A stretch of 23,557 bases of DNA from Bacteroides sp. CAG:144 (GCA_000434215.1 HF999746.1:39523-63079), one strand, 5' to 3'; shown: positions 1 to 8,087, counted from the first letter of the stretch. Notes: generated by a model from the sequence alone, not told the origin. Program-made: numbers and translations.

Positions 1-131
1 CGCTCAACCGTATGTGGATTCTTCGTAAATATCTCTCCGATATGAATTCTATCGAGGCCATGACTTTCATCAAAGACCGTATGGAAAAAACCTCTTCGAA
101 TGAAGAGCTTTTGCTTTCGATGAATGATTAG
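1..131 (+). CDS. rho: Transcription termination factor Rho, C-terminal end (partial)
   Basis: Only the last 42 codons are in the window; the reading frame is open at the left edge and stops with TAG at 129-131. The segment contains MWILRK, then an EAMTF block, then a KTSSNEELLLSMND tail. This matches the C-terminus of Rho, where the E. coli protein has KMWILRK, DAMEF and a KTNDDFF-type tail. Rho is a hexameric RNA-dependent ATPase that ends transcription; the catalytic motifs lie upstream, outside the window. A strong hairpin follows the stop codon. The identity rests on a short stretch but the motif spacing is characteristic. Confidence 0.85.
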   Translation, partial: LNRMWILRKYLSDMNSIEAMTFIKDRMEKTSSNEELLLSMND

Positions 132-149
132 TTGTGTCATAAGTCTTGT

Positions 150-186
150 CGACGCCCCGGTACTGCATGCCGGGGCGTCGTATTTT
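150..186 (+). terminator. Hairpin terminator after rho
   Basis: A perfect 11-bp inverted repeat, CGACGCCCCGG at 150-160 and CCGGGGCGTCG at 170-180, has a 9-nt loop and is followed by the short T-rich run TATTTT. It starts 18 bases after the rho stop. The stem is very GC-rich but the T tract is short. Confidence 0.8.
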
Positions 187-252
187 GAGCGGAGATTTGG
201 CCGTTTGGGAAAAAAATAGTAATATAGCAGCATAAAATAAAAATTTCCGGTC

Positions 253-540
253 GTGGAACACAAACAATTTTTTTCGATTTTGCAAGAACGTCTTGGTAAA
301 GATAAGAAAGGCGTAGATGCTCTCTATTCGGGATTGTTGCAGATTATAAAGGAGCGAAGTGTGTCGATGGATTCGGTATCTGTGCAAGGTTTCGGATCTT
401 TCGAACCCCGTAAGAAAATCGAGCGCGTTACAGTGAATCCTGCAACAGGAAAGCGTATGCTTATTCCACCCCGCATTGTGCTTACATTCAAACCGGGAGC
501 CGTATTGAAAAACCGGATTAAAGAAAACTCTGCCCGATGA
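253..540 (+). CDS. HU/IHF-family DNA-binding protein, GTG start
   Basis: This 95-residue protein has the length and pattern of bacterial HU: an N-terminal helical part, the GFGSFEPRKK turn (about residues 47-56), then the beta-arm signature NPATGK followed by an IPP motif and FKPGAVLKNRI at the C-terminus. HU dimers bind and bend DNA in the nucleoid. An in-frame TAA at 238-240 lies only four codons upstream and no ATG is available, so GTG at 253 is the only sensible start. No clear Shine-Dalgarno or TAnnTTTG box is visible in front. The stop overlaps the ATG of the next gene (ATGA), so the two are translated together. Identity is secure at family level; which of the several HU paralogues of Bacteroidales it is cannot be told. 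Confidence 0.9.
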   Translation: MEHKQFFSILQERLGKDKKGVDALYSGLLQIIKERSVSMDSVSVQGFGSFEPRKKIERVTVNPATGKRMLIPPRIVLTFKPGAVLKNRIKENSAR

Positions 541-1976
541 ATACCAAAATTTCCCTTCCTGAATTGATCGACCAGTTGAGTCGGAAAAGCAACTGTACCA
601 AAAAAGAAGCGGAACAGTTTCTGAAAGAGTTTTTTTCATTGGCAGCCGACACAGTCGTACAAGGAGAAAATCTTAAAATCAACGGTTTGGGCCAGTTTCG
701 GCTGGTTTGGGTAGAACCGCGTGTCAGTGTCAATGTACGTACCGGCGAACCGATGGAAATTCCCGGGCATTACAAGTTATCGTTCGCTCCTGATAAAACG
801 ATGAGAGAGGCTGTCAATGCTCCGTTTTCTTGTTTTGTACCCGAAGTTTTGCCCGATGATGCCGAAATCGTTCAAGGCGAAAACGCCACATTGCCTGATG
901 ACGTCGATGAAGATTTTTCCGATAAAATCGTAGAAGAAGATTATGACGATGCCGGCGATATGAAATGTGAAGACGGGGTATCGGAGTGTCGAAGAGAAGA
1001 AATCGTTACGGAACAAGAAACGACAGATGTGAAGGAATTTCCTGGTTCTGTTGAAGCGGAGTTGACGGAAGAATCGGGTAAAGAAGAATCTGCTCAGGTC
1101 GTGAACACCTCCGGGAACGTGCAGGAAAAAGCTGAATACGAAGAACCTGTAAAAAATCTTTCGGAAGAAGAACTCAATGCTTTGGCCGATTTTGTACTGG
1201 AAAAAATCGTGGCCGATAACACCACACAAGAAACTTCTGGGAAAGAAAATGCTCGGGAGGTTGTCTCCAAGACTGTAACGGCGACAGAGGATATTTGTAC
1301 GGGGCATCGGGAAAATGAGATAAAAGAAGAGAGAGATCTTTCCGATGACAATGTCGCAGAAGATGCCATTTCTGATAGCGGGAGTTCCGAAGAAGATTTT
1401 GGGGAAGAAGAACGCATTTCATTGTGGGATAAAATGCAACGACGTCCGCTCCTTACCGGTATGTGCTCTGTTTTGTTGCTTTTATTGGTGATTGCCGGCG
1501 GTACGGTATGGAATTTAAATCGTCAAGGCATCACACTGGGAGATGCGTGGAATTACTACTTCCCATCGGAGCAGCAGGCCGTAGAAACTCTTTCTGTGGG
1601 AAAAAGTGCCCTTTTGCAAACCGATGGAGAACCGCTTGAAGAAGAGAACAATCTTCGGTCTACGGTTGTTACAGAAAAAGAAACGATGTCGGGAGGAGGG
1701 CAGGTCGACCTTCGATCATTGCCACCGCTTGCCTCACATCGCTTGGGTGTTGGCGACAGGCTAACCTTATTGGCTCTCGAATATTATGGCAGCAAAGATT
1801 TTTGGGTGTATATCTATGAAGAGAACAAGGAGCGTATGCCCAATCCCAATCGTCTCTCTGTCGGCCTCGAAGTGAAAATTCCCGATCCCCGTAAATATGG
1901 TATCGATGCGGAAGATCAGCAATCTTTGGCGAGGGCGAAAAGCTTTGCCGAAAGGCTGAAAGAAAAATTCGAGTGA
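537..1976 (+). CDS. HU-domain, transmembrane, LysM protein
   Basis: The protein has 479 residues in four parts. Residues 3-93 are an HU-like domain (INGLGQFRLVWVEPR turn, then VRTGEPMEIPG replacing the usual NPxTG arm). Residues about 100-295 are a very acidic, Glu/Asp/Ser-rich, probably disordered linker. A single hydrophobic helix lies at about 305-327, just after basic residues (QRRP). Residues about 400-450 look like a LysM fold (HRLGVGDRLTLLALEYYGSKDFWVYIYEEN, ending VGLEVKIPDP). By the positive-inside rule the HU domain is cytoplasmic and the LysM periplasmic. HU domains bind DNA and LysM binds peptidoglycan, so a link between nucleoid and wall is a reasonable inference. The gene overlaps the preceding hu gene by four bases and is closed by a terminator. 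The domain calls are good; the function is not established. Confidence 0.85.
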   Translation: MNTKISLPELIDQLSRKSNCTKKEAEQFLKEFFSLAADTVVQGENLKINGLGQFRLVWVEPRVSVNVRTGEPMEIPGHYKLSFAPDKTMREAVNAPFSCFVPEVLPDDAEIVQGENATLPDDVDEDFSDKIVEEDYDDAGDMKCEDGVSECRREEIVTEQETTDVKEFPGSVEAELTEESGKEESAQVVNTSGNVQEKAEYEEPVKNLSEEELNALADFVLEKIVADNTTQETSGKENAREVVSKTVTATEDICTGHRENEIKEERDLSDDNVAEDAISDSGSSEEDFGEEERISLWDKMQRRPLLTGMCSVLLLLLVIAGGTVWNLNRQGITLGDAWNYYFPSEQQAVETLSVGKSALLQTDGEPLEEENNLRSTVVTEKETMSGGGQVDLRSLPPLASHRLGVGDRLTLLALEYYGSKDFWVYIYEENKERMPNPNRLSVGLEVKIPDPRKYGIDAEDQQSLARAKSFAERLKEKFE

Positions 1977-1986
1977 GTATCAAGCC

Positions 1987-2027
1987 AAGTCGTCGTTTCG
2001 ATAAGGAATGGCGACTTAGTTTTTTTT
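1987..2027 (+). terminator. Rho-independent terminator after the HU-LysM gene
   Basis: AAGTCGTC (1987-1994) pairs with GGCGACTT (2010-2017), with one G-T wobble and a 15-nt loop, and is followed two bases later by eight Ts (2020-2027). This separates the hu pair from the bat operon. Confidence 0.75.
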
Positions 2028-2046
2028 AATAGATATGTATTGACGT

Positions 2047-2092
2047 TTTAACACTTTAAGTGTTAAATGTGAAATAAACATTTCTATTTTTG
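2047..2092 (+). promoter_or_regulatory. bat operon promoter with overlapping palindrome
   Basis: TATTTTTG at 2085-2092 matches the Bacteroidota -7 consensus TAnnTTTG exactly, 52 bases before the moxR start. The expected -33 area (about 2060-2066) has no clear TTTG; instead it falls inside a perfect inverted repeat, TTTAACACTT (2047-2056), one T, AAGTGTTAAA (2058-2067). The position suggests binding by a regulator or by an alternative sigma factor. The -7 call is from consensus; the operator role is inferred. Confidence 0.6.
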
Positions 2093-2144
2093 CAACAAGA
2101 AAAAAGAAAAATCGTATAATCATATAGAAAACTCAATAAATATT

Positions 2145-3140
2145 ATGAGCCAGACAGTAGATATCAGAGAGCTTAACGAGCTGATTGCCAGCAAAAGCTC
2201 ATTTGTAAACATGATTACTATGGGTATGGACCGCGTTATTGTGGGGCAGAAACATCTCGTCGATTCGTTGATGATAAGCCTTCTGTCCAATGGGCACATA
2301 CTGCTCGAAGGTGTGCCGGGATTGGCCAAAACCCTTGCTATCAAAACCCTTGCTTCGCTCATCGATGCGAAGTACAGCCGTATACAGTTTACGCCCGACT
2401 TGCTTCCGGCCGATGTTGTCGGTACGATGGTGTATAGTCAGGCCAAAGAACAGTTTCAGGTAAAGAAAGGTCCGGTTTTTGCCAACTTTGTCCTTGCCGA
2501 TGAAATAAACCGTGCTCCGGCCAAAGTGCAGAGTGCTTTGCTCGAAGCCATGCAGGAGCGTCAGGTAACTATCGGTGAAAATACCTATAAGCTCGATGAT
2601 CCGTTCCTCGTAATGGCGACTCAGAATCCTATCGAGCAGGAAGGAACATATCCGTTGCCCGAGGCTCAGGTGGACCGTTTCCTCTTGAAGGTCATCATCA
2701 ATTACCCCAAGAAAGAAGAAGAAAAGCTTATCATACGTCAAAATATTTCGGGTGAGCGTACCGAAGTAAAACCGGTACTTAAAACCGAGGATATAATCGA
2801 TGCCCGTAAGATTGTGCAACAAGTCTATATCGATGAGAAAATCGAGCGTTATATCGTAGACATCGTATTTGCTACTCGTTTCCCGCAAGACCACGGGTTG
2901 ACCGATATGAAAAATATGATTGCCTTTGGGGCATCTCCCCGTGCGTCGATCAATCTGGCTTTGGCTGCGCGTTCTTATGCCTTCCTCAAACAACGCGGTT
3001 ATGTCGTACCCGAGGACGTGCGTGCCGTATGCCATGACGTGATGCGTCATCGTATAGGACTTACCTATGAGGCCGAGGCCAATAATATTACCACAGAAGA
3101 AATCATAAGCGAGATTCTCAATAAGGTCGAAGTACCTTAG
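2145..3140 (+). CDS. MoxR-family AAA+ ATPase, first gene of the bat operon
   Basis: This 331-residue protein has all the MoxR/AAA_3 motifs: Walker A GVPGLAKT (56-63), Walker B VLADEINRAPAK (D119, E120), the sensor-1 segment ATQNP (158-162), the GTYPLPEAQVDRF motif with a likely arginine finger at R178, and a C-terminal lid domain. MoxR ATPases are cytoplasmic and are thought to act as chaperones together with VWA proteins. It starts with ATG at 2145 after an A-rich leader, as is common in Bacteroidota. It is followed after 33 bases by the DUF58 gene, the standard gene order. The family call is secure; the substrate is unknown. Confidence 0.95.
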   Translation: MSQTVDIRELNELIASKSSFVNMITMGMDRVIVGQKHLVDSLMISLLSNGHILLEGVPGLAKTLAIKTLASLIDAKYSRIQFTPDLLPADVVGTMVYSQAKEQFQVKKGPVFANFVLADEINRAPAKVQSALLEAMQERQVTIGENTYKLDDPFLVMATQNPIEQEGTYPLPEAQVDRFLLKVIINYPKKEEEKLIIRQNISGERTEVKPVLKTEDIIDARKIVQQVYIDEKIERYIVDIVFATRFPQDHGLTDMKNMIAFGASPRASINLALAARSYAFLKQRGYVVPEDVRAVCHDVMRHRIGLTYEAEANNITTEEIISEILNKVEVP

Positions 3141-3173
3141 TCGTCATATTTCCCGTAAAGGAGAATAAGTATT

Positions 3174-4043
3174 ATGGATACAACCGAGTTGCTGAAAAAG
3201 GTCCGCCGCATCGAGATAAAGACACGTGGACTCTCCCGAAACATATTTGCCGGGCAATACCATTCGGCCTTTAAGGGAAGAGGTATGGCATTTTCGGAGG
3301 TGCGCGAGTACCAGTTCGGCGATGATGTGAGGGATATTGACTGGAATGTAACCGCTCGTCAGCAACGTCCTTATATCAAAGTTTTTGAAGAGGAACGGGA
3401 GATGACGGTCATGTTGCTGGTCGATGTGTCGGCCAGCCGTAATTTCGGTGCCGTAGGTGAATTGAAGAAAGAGATGATTACCGAAATCGCCGCAACGCTG
3501 GCTTTTTCGACGATACAAAACAACGATAAGATCGGAGTCATCTTTTTTTCGGATCGTATCGAAAAGTTTATCCCTCCTCAAAAAGGGAAAAAACATGTCC
3601 TTTACATCATACGCGAATTGATCGATTTTACACCCGAACATACGGGAACCGAGCTTTCACAGGCATTGCGTTATCTTACCAACGCCATAAAAAAACGGTG
3701 TACGGTATTTTTTATCTCCGATTTCATTACGCCCGAAGATTTTTCCAACGCCATGACCATCGCCAACCGCAAGCACGATGTCGTCGCCATACAGGTATAT
3801 GACAAGCGTGAGACCGAGTTGCCTCGGGCGGGACTTGTCAAGCTGCGTGATGCCGAGCGTGGTAAAGAAGTGTGGGTCGATACGTCGTCCCGGCGTGTGC
3901 GTGACGGTTATGCGGCGTGGTGGAGCGAGCGGCAAAAACGCATGGAAGATTCTCTGAAAAAAAGCCGGGTGGATATGGTATCGGTCGCTACCGATGAAGA
4001 TTTTGTCATTGCGTTGATGAATCTTTTCAAGCGTCGTTTATAG
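3174..4043 (+). CDS. DUF58 / VWA-like protein of the bat operon
   Basis: This 289-residue soluble protein has the DUF58 signature GRGMAFSEVREYQFGDD followed by VRDIDWNVTAR (about residues 35-62), directly before a VWA-like segment LLVDVSAS. There D84, S86 and S88 form a DxSxS metal-site (MIDAS) motif. The rest of the VWA fold continues through IGVIFFSD and CTVFFISDF. No signal peptide or membrane helix is seen, so it should be cytoplasmic. DUF58 genes almost always sit next to moxR, and the two products are assumed to work together. The family is certain; the molecular role is not known. Confidence 0.93.
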   Translation: MDTTELLKKVRRIEIKTRGLSRNIFAGQYHSAFKGRGMAFSEVREYQFGDDVRDIDWNVTARQQRPYIKVFEEEREMTVMLLVDVSASRNFGAVGELKKEMITEIAATLAFSTIQNNDKIGVIFFSDRIEKFIPPQKGKKHVLYIIRELIDFTPEHTGTELSQALRYLTNAIKKRCTVFFISDFITPEDFSNAMTIANRKHDVVAIQVYDKRETELPRAGLVKLRDAERGKEVWVDTSSRRVRDGYAAWWSERQKRMEDSLKKSRVDMVSVATDEDFVIALMNLFKRRL

Positions 4044-4066
4044 AAACACAGTAAGGTAAAAAGAAC

Positions 4067-5194
4067 ATGAGAATAAGAAATAAAATAGCGAAGCATCGCC
4101 TGTCTGTTTTTACATGGGCATTTGTCGCGATCTTTGTATCGGTATTGCCGGTGCGGGCGGTCGCTGCCGATGTGTCGGTACATGCGTCGATCGATTCGCT
4201 GGCGTTATGGATGGGCGAACAGACTCGTATCCGCCTTGAAGTTGCCCAGAACGAAGGTGAGCAAGTATGGCTTCTGCCGACCTTTTCCGATACGCTGGTA
4301 AGAGGTATCGAGGTTTTGGAAGTTTCGCGCCCCGATACGATGAAGCTGGGTAACGGTCGTATACAGATAGACCGCAGTCTGTTGGTAACCTCGTTCGATT
4401 CGGGTTTTTTCTATATTCCTCCGTTCCGATATGTTGCCGGTACAGATACGTTGAGCACAGAGGCTCTTAGTCTTAAAATCTTGCCGATGGAGGTCGATAC
4501 GACGCAGTCTATTGTCGATATCAAGGGGGTACGTGCCCCTTCTTCATCGTGGTGGCTTCTTCTTTGGGACAATATGCCTCTGTGGGGTTGGATCGTGCTT
4601 ATCGTCATTGCGGTAGCGGCAGTTGCCCTCCTTGCTTATTGGATATATCAGAGGTATTTCTCTCGAAGTCGGGAAAAAGTAGCGCCCGAAGATCTTTTGC
4701 CTCCGCATGAAAAGGCGCTTTTGGCACTTTCTCAACTGCGGGACGAAAAGTTATGGCAGGAAGGGCGGGAGAAAGAATATTACACACATCTTACCGATAT
4801 TTTGCGCGAATATCTTTTCGGGCGTTTCGGCATTCAGGCTATGGAGATGACGTCGTCCCAGATACTTTCCATTTTGCGTTCCAATCAGGAAACGAAAGTC
4901 TTGAATAAACAGATGAAAGAAATTCTCGAAATGGCCGATTTCGTGAAGTTTGCCAAAGTAAAACCTACACCCGATGACAATGAAGCTGCCATGCGCAATG
5001 CCGTCGCGTTTGTAGAGGAGACACGTCCCGAAGAAATCCCTGCCGATGATACCGGAGCCGAAACTCTCGACGGGACGAAAGAGTCAGAAACCTCGGAGCG
5101 TCGGTTTACAGGAGAAGAAAATCCGGTCGCCGGAGAAGAATCAGCCGAAAGCGATTGGGAGAAATATGGACCCTCAAATAAGCGTCGATCATGA
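4067..5194 (+). CDS. BatD-like membrane protein between DUF58 and BatA
   Basis: This 375-residue protein starts with a signal peptide or anchor (residues about 12-34, ending AVAADV) and then has a beta-rich periplasmic part of about 130 residues. A strong transmembrane helix at about 172-196 (WGWIVLIVIAVAAVALLAYWIYQRYF) follows. The helical cytoplasmic part contains EKEYYTHLTDILREYLFGRFG, ending in ADFVKFAK and FVEET. An acidic, low-complexity tail closes it. The cytoplasmic pattern resembles the C-terminal part of BatD in the same operon (WGYISDKL, then CEFARYA), so I read it as a second BatD-type subunit; it may be what annotation pipelines call DUF4381-like. Its last four bases overlap batA (ATGA). 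The architecture is seen directly; the relationship to BatD is my own alignment by eye. Confidence 0.75.
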   Translation: MRIRNKIAKHRLSVFTWAFVAIFVSVLPVRAVAADVSVHASIDSLALWMGEQTRIRLEVAQNEGEQVWLLPTFSDTLVRGIEVLEVSRPDTMKLGNGRIQIDRSLLVTSFDSGFFYIPPFRYVAGTDTLSTEALSLKILPMEVDTTQSIVDIKGVRAPSSSWWLLLWDNMPLWGWIVLIVIAVAAVALLAYWIYQRYFSRSREKVAPEDLLPPHEKALLALSQLRDEKLWQEGREKEYYTHLTDILREYLFGRFGIQAMEMTSSQILSILRSNQETKVLNKQMKEILEMADFVKFAKVKPTPDDNEAAMRNAVAFVEETRPEEIPADDTGAETLDGTKESETSERRFTGEENPVAGEESAESDWEKYGPSNKRRS

Positions 5195-6174
5195 ATTTTG
5201 CACATCCGTCATATTTGTGGCTTTTCTTGTTGTTTATCCCGGCTGTGGTGTGGTATATCTACAAGCACAGGAAAGCCGAGGCTTCTTTACAGATTTCTTC
5301 GACCTATGCTTTCGATCGTATGGGAAACAGCTATAAGAAGTATCTGAGACATCTGTTGTTCCTTTTGCGTTTGGGAGCTGTTGCCTGCCTGATTATTGTG
5401 TTGGCTCGTCCGCAATCGACTAATTATTGGCGCAATCAAGCGACAGAGGGTATAGACATAGTCATTTCGCTCGATATTTCCAGCAGTATGTTGGCGCGGG
5501 ATTTTCAGCCCGATCGTATTGAGGCGGCAAAAGATGTCGCTTCGCAATTTATCTCCGGGCGTCCCACCGATAATATCGGTCTGGTTATTTTTGCGGGAGA
5601 AAGTTTCACCCTTTGTCCCATGACGACCGATCGTACTGTTCTGCTCAATATGCTGAAAGAGGTGAAGTGCGGTATGATCGACGATCTTACCGGTATCGGT
5701 GATGGGCTTGCTACGGCCATCAGCCGTATCAAGGACGGCCCGGCCAAGTCGAAAACGATTATACTTCTTACCGATGGAACAAACAATACCGGAGATATCT
5801 CTCCCGAGACGGCAGCCCAGATAGCAAAAACATTCGGTATTCGTGTATATACGATCGGTGTCGGTACCAAAGGTGAGGCTCCTTATCCGGTTATGTCGCC
5901 ATACGGGATAACCTATCGCAACATGCCTGTCGAAATCGATGAGGTTACGTTGCAGAAAATCGCCGATACGACCGGGGGAAAATATTTTAGGGCAACCAGC
6001 AAAGATGTCCTTAAAAATATTTTTTCCGAAATCGATAAACTCGAAAAAACCAAGTTGGTCGTAAAAGAGTTCAGCAATAAGGAAGAGTTGTTTGTTACAT
6101 GGGGTATAGCTGCGCTTGTATTGCTTCTCATAGAGATGCTTTTGCGGCATACTCTGTTACGGAATATACCATAA
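5191..6174 (+). CDS. batA: Aerotolerance protein BatA, VWA domain membrane protein
   Basis: This 327-residue protein has the layout of Bacteroides BatA: an N-terminal helix pair (about residues 8-24 and 53-72, the N-terminus starting FAHPSYLWL), a VWA domain, and a C-terminal helix (about 303-322). The metal site is complete: DISSS (D95, S97, S99), T167 in DDLTGIG, and D195 in LLTDGTNN. The VWA domain lies between membrane helices, as is usual for this family, and can bind partners through the metal. It overlaps the preceding gene by ATGA, and batB begins 11 bases after its stop. In Bacteroides fragilis, bat genes were linked to oxygen tolerance; a direct role is still debated. Confidence 0.93.
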   Translation: MNFAHPSYLWLFLLFIPAVVWYIYKHRKAEASLQISSTYAFDRMGNSYKKYLRHLLFLLRLGAVACLIIVLARPQSTNYWRNQATEGIDIVISLDISSSMLARDFQPDRIEAAKDVASQFISGRPTDNIGLVIFAGESFTLCPMTTDRTVLLNMLKEVKCGMIDDLTGIGDGLATAISRIKDGPAKSKTIILLTDGTNNTGDISPETAAQIAKTFGIRVYTIGVGTKGEAPYPVMSPYGITYRNMPVEIDEVTLQKIADTTGGKYFRATSKDVLKNIFSEIDKLEKTKLVVKEFSNKEELFVTWGIAALVLLLIEMLLRHTLLRNIP

Positions 6175-6185
6175 ACGTCATTGCC

Positions 6186-7211
6186 ATGTTTCGATTTGCA
6201 AATCCCGAATATCTTTATCTGCTCCTGCTGTTGCCGGTAGTATGGGTTCTCTATTTTTACGGTGTATGGCGTAATCGCCGCAATATGGCCCGTATGGGGC
6301 GTGCCGATGTGTTGGGCGGGTTGATGCCCGATGTTTCCCGATATAAACCCGGAGCGAAATTTTTCCTGCAACAGTTGGCTTTGTTGGTATTGGTTTTTTT
6401 GGTAGCCCGTCCGCAAATGGGTGCCAAACTCGAAGTCGTGAAACGTCAGGGGGTGGAGATAATGATTGCCCTCGATGTCTCCAATTCGATGTTGGCCCAA
6501 GACATAGCGCCTTCCCGCCTCGAACGGTCGAAGATGTTGTTGTCGAGATTGTTCGATGACCTCGATGAGGATAAAGTGGGACTTATCGTTTTTGCCGGCG
6601 ATGCTTATATGCAGCTCCCTATTACGACCGATTTTGTTTCGGCTAAAATGTTTCTTGCCAATATCTCTCCGTCGATGGTGCCGACTCAGGGAACAGCCAT
6701 AGGCGAAGCCATTCGCTTGGCTATGAATTCTTTTACTCCCGACGAATCGGCCGATAAAGCGATTATTGTTATTACCGACGGAGAAAATCACGAAGATGAT
6801 GCCGTGGCTATGGCAAAAGAGGCGGCCAAACGAGGTATAAAGGTCGATGTTATAGGTATCGGTTCATCGCAAGGTTCTCCCATACCGATGAACGGCCAAG
6901 ACGGAAATTTCCGCAAAGACGGTAGTGGAAATGTTGTGATTACGAAACTCAACGAACAGATGGGTCAAGAAATAGCCCGTGCCGGAGAGGGGTTGTACGT
7001 AACGGCCGATAATACCAACAGCGCTTTGCGGGCATTGTCGAACGAAATGGGTAAAATGAAAAAATCGGAAATCGAGAGTAAGGTTTATTCCGAGTATGAC
7101 GAGCAATTTCCTTTGTTGGCATGGATCGCACTCGGATTGCTCCTGTTCGATATTTTCGTTCTCGATACGAAAAATAAACTGATGAAAAAAATCAATTTCT
7201 TTGATAAATAA
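6186..7211 (+). CDS. batB: Aerotolerance protein BatB, VWA domain membrane protein
   Basis: The ATG at 6186 gives 341 residues beginning MFRFANPEYLYLLLLLP, the usual BatB N-terminus parallel to that of BatA. The frame is open 29 codons further upstream but that part lies inside batA. Helices are at about 9-25 and 59-75, and a C-terminal helix at about 309-325. The VWA domain has an intact metal site: DVSNS (D97, S99, S101), T170 in PTQGTAIG, and D198 in VITDGENH. BatB is a paralogue of BatA and the two probably act side by side. The stop is followed without a gap by the ATG of batC. Confidence 0.93.
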   Translation: MFRFANPEYLYLLLLLPVVWVLYFYGVWRNRRNMARMGRADVLGGLMPDVSRYKPGAKFFLQQLALLVLVFLVARPQMGAKLEVVKRQGVEIMIALDVSNSMLAQDIAPSRLERSKMLLSRLFDDLDEDKVGLIVFAGDAYMQLPITTDFVSAKMFLANISPSMVPTQGTAIGEAIRLAMNSFTPDESADKAIIVITDGENHEDDAVAMAKEAAKRGIKVDVIGIGSSQGSPIPMNGQDGNFRKDGSGNVVITKLNEQMGQEIARAGEGLYVTADNTNSALRALSNEMGKMKKSEIESKVYSEYDEQFPLLAWIALGLLLFDIFVLDTKNKLMKKINFFDK

Positions 7212-8030
7212 ATGGTTGTCATGAAACGAAAAATCTGTTATCTCTTTATAGGTGCGGCGTTATGCATGATAACTCCGATGGAGGGCATTGCGCAGAATGT
7301 CGATTCCAAGACGGAACGTCGTATGTTACGTACCGGTAACGAGGATTATGAAAAAGAAAAGTATACCGAGGCCGAGGTCAATTACCGTAGGGCTCTCGAT
7401 GCCGACCCGTCTTCGAAGATGGCTGCCTACAATATAGGCAATGCGTTGTTTCGTCAGGGAAAGTATGATGAGGCTGCCCGCCAATATGGAGACTTGACCG
7501 ATAAGGAGCGCCCTGATGACGGAAAGGTCGAGTCGGCTGGGAATTGGTATAATTTAGGAAATTCCTTGTACATGCAGGGAAAGTATGCCGAGAGTATAGA
7601 GGCGTATAAAAACTCTTTGCGGCGTAATCCCGACGATCATGAAGCCCGTTACAATTTACGTATGGCACAACTGAAATTGCAGCAACAGCAACAACAGCAG
7701 CAAAATCAAGACAATCAACAGCAGAATCAGAATAATCAACAACAACAAAAGCAACAGGATCAGAATAACCAGCAAAACCGGGACAACGATAAGGATAAGG
7801 AAAAACAACAGAATTCGCCGCAAGAACAACAGAACCAAAATCCTCAAAATTCCGGTAGGCAGGAAGACCGGCCGGCCGATAACGGTCAGCCACAGCCCGG
7901 CGAGATGTCCCGTGAAAATGCTCAGCAGATACTCGACGCTATGCAGCAAGACGAGAAAGCCACACAAGAGAAAGTGCAGAAGGCTCTGCTCGAACAGCGG
8001 AAAAAACGCAAAACCGACAAAGAATGGTAA
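7212..8030 (+). CDS. batC: Aerotolerance protein BatC, TPR protein with Gln/Asn-rich tail
   Basis: This protein has 272 residues if it starts at ATG 7212, directly after the batB stop (TAAATG). The ATG at 7221 would give MKRKICYLFIGAALC, a more typical signal peptide, and is equally possible. After the signal (cleavage near IAQ, about residue 28) come three TPR units: about 36-68, 69-101 (AAYNIGNALFRQGKYDEA) and 110-145 (NWYNLGNSLYMQGKYAESIEAYKNSL). Residues 157-217 are almost only Gln, Asn and charged residues. A short helix with AQQILDAMQQDEKATQEKV follows, a segment well kept in BatC proteins, and then a basic end (RKKRKTDK). It is likely periplasmic, binding partners of the Bat complex through its TPRs. 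Confidence 0.9.
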   Translation: MVVMKRKICYLFIGAALCMITPMEGIAQNVDSKTERRMLRTGNEDYEKEKYTEAEVNYRRALDADPSSKMAAYNIGNALFRQGKYDEAARQYGDLTDKERPDDGKVESAGNWYNLGNSLYMQGKYAESIEAYKNSLRRNPDDHEARYNLRMAQLKLQQQQQQQQNQDNQQQNQNNQQQQKQQDQNNQQNRDNDKDKEKQQNSPQEQQNQNPQNSGRQEDRPADNGQPQPGEMSRENAQQILDAMQQDEKATQEKVQKALLEQRKKRKTDKEW

Positions 8031-8087
8031 TTCGATGATTGTCGAGATCGATATTTTCGATGATTTGATAAAGAAAGCGATAAAGAA

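Noticed and set aside
5287..6150. Long minus-strand open frame of 287 codons inside batA
   Set aside because: It lies wholly opposite batA, whose VWA motifs are all intact; the translation is of low-complexity type with no recognisable domain. It is a shadow of the coding strand.
7656..7967. Leu/Ile/Val-rich minus-strand frame opposite batC
   Set aside because: It mirrors the Gln/Asn repeat codons of batC (complement of CAA/CAG gives hydrophobic codons), so the apparent membrane protein is an artefact.
8031..8063. Short repeat TTCGATGATT twice between batC and batD
   Set aside because: Ten bases in AT-rich spacer; no promoter pattern or hairpin that would make it functional.
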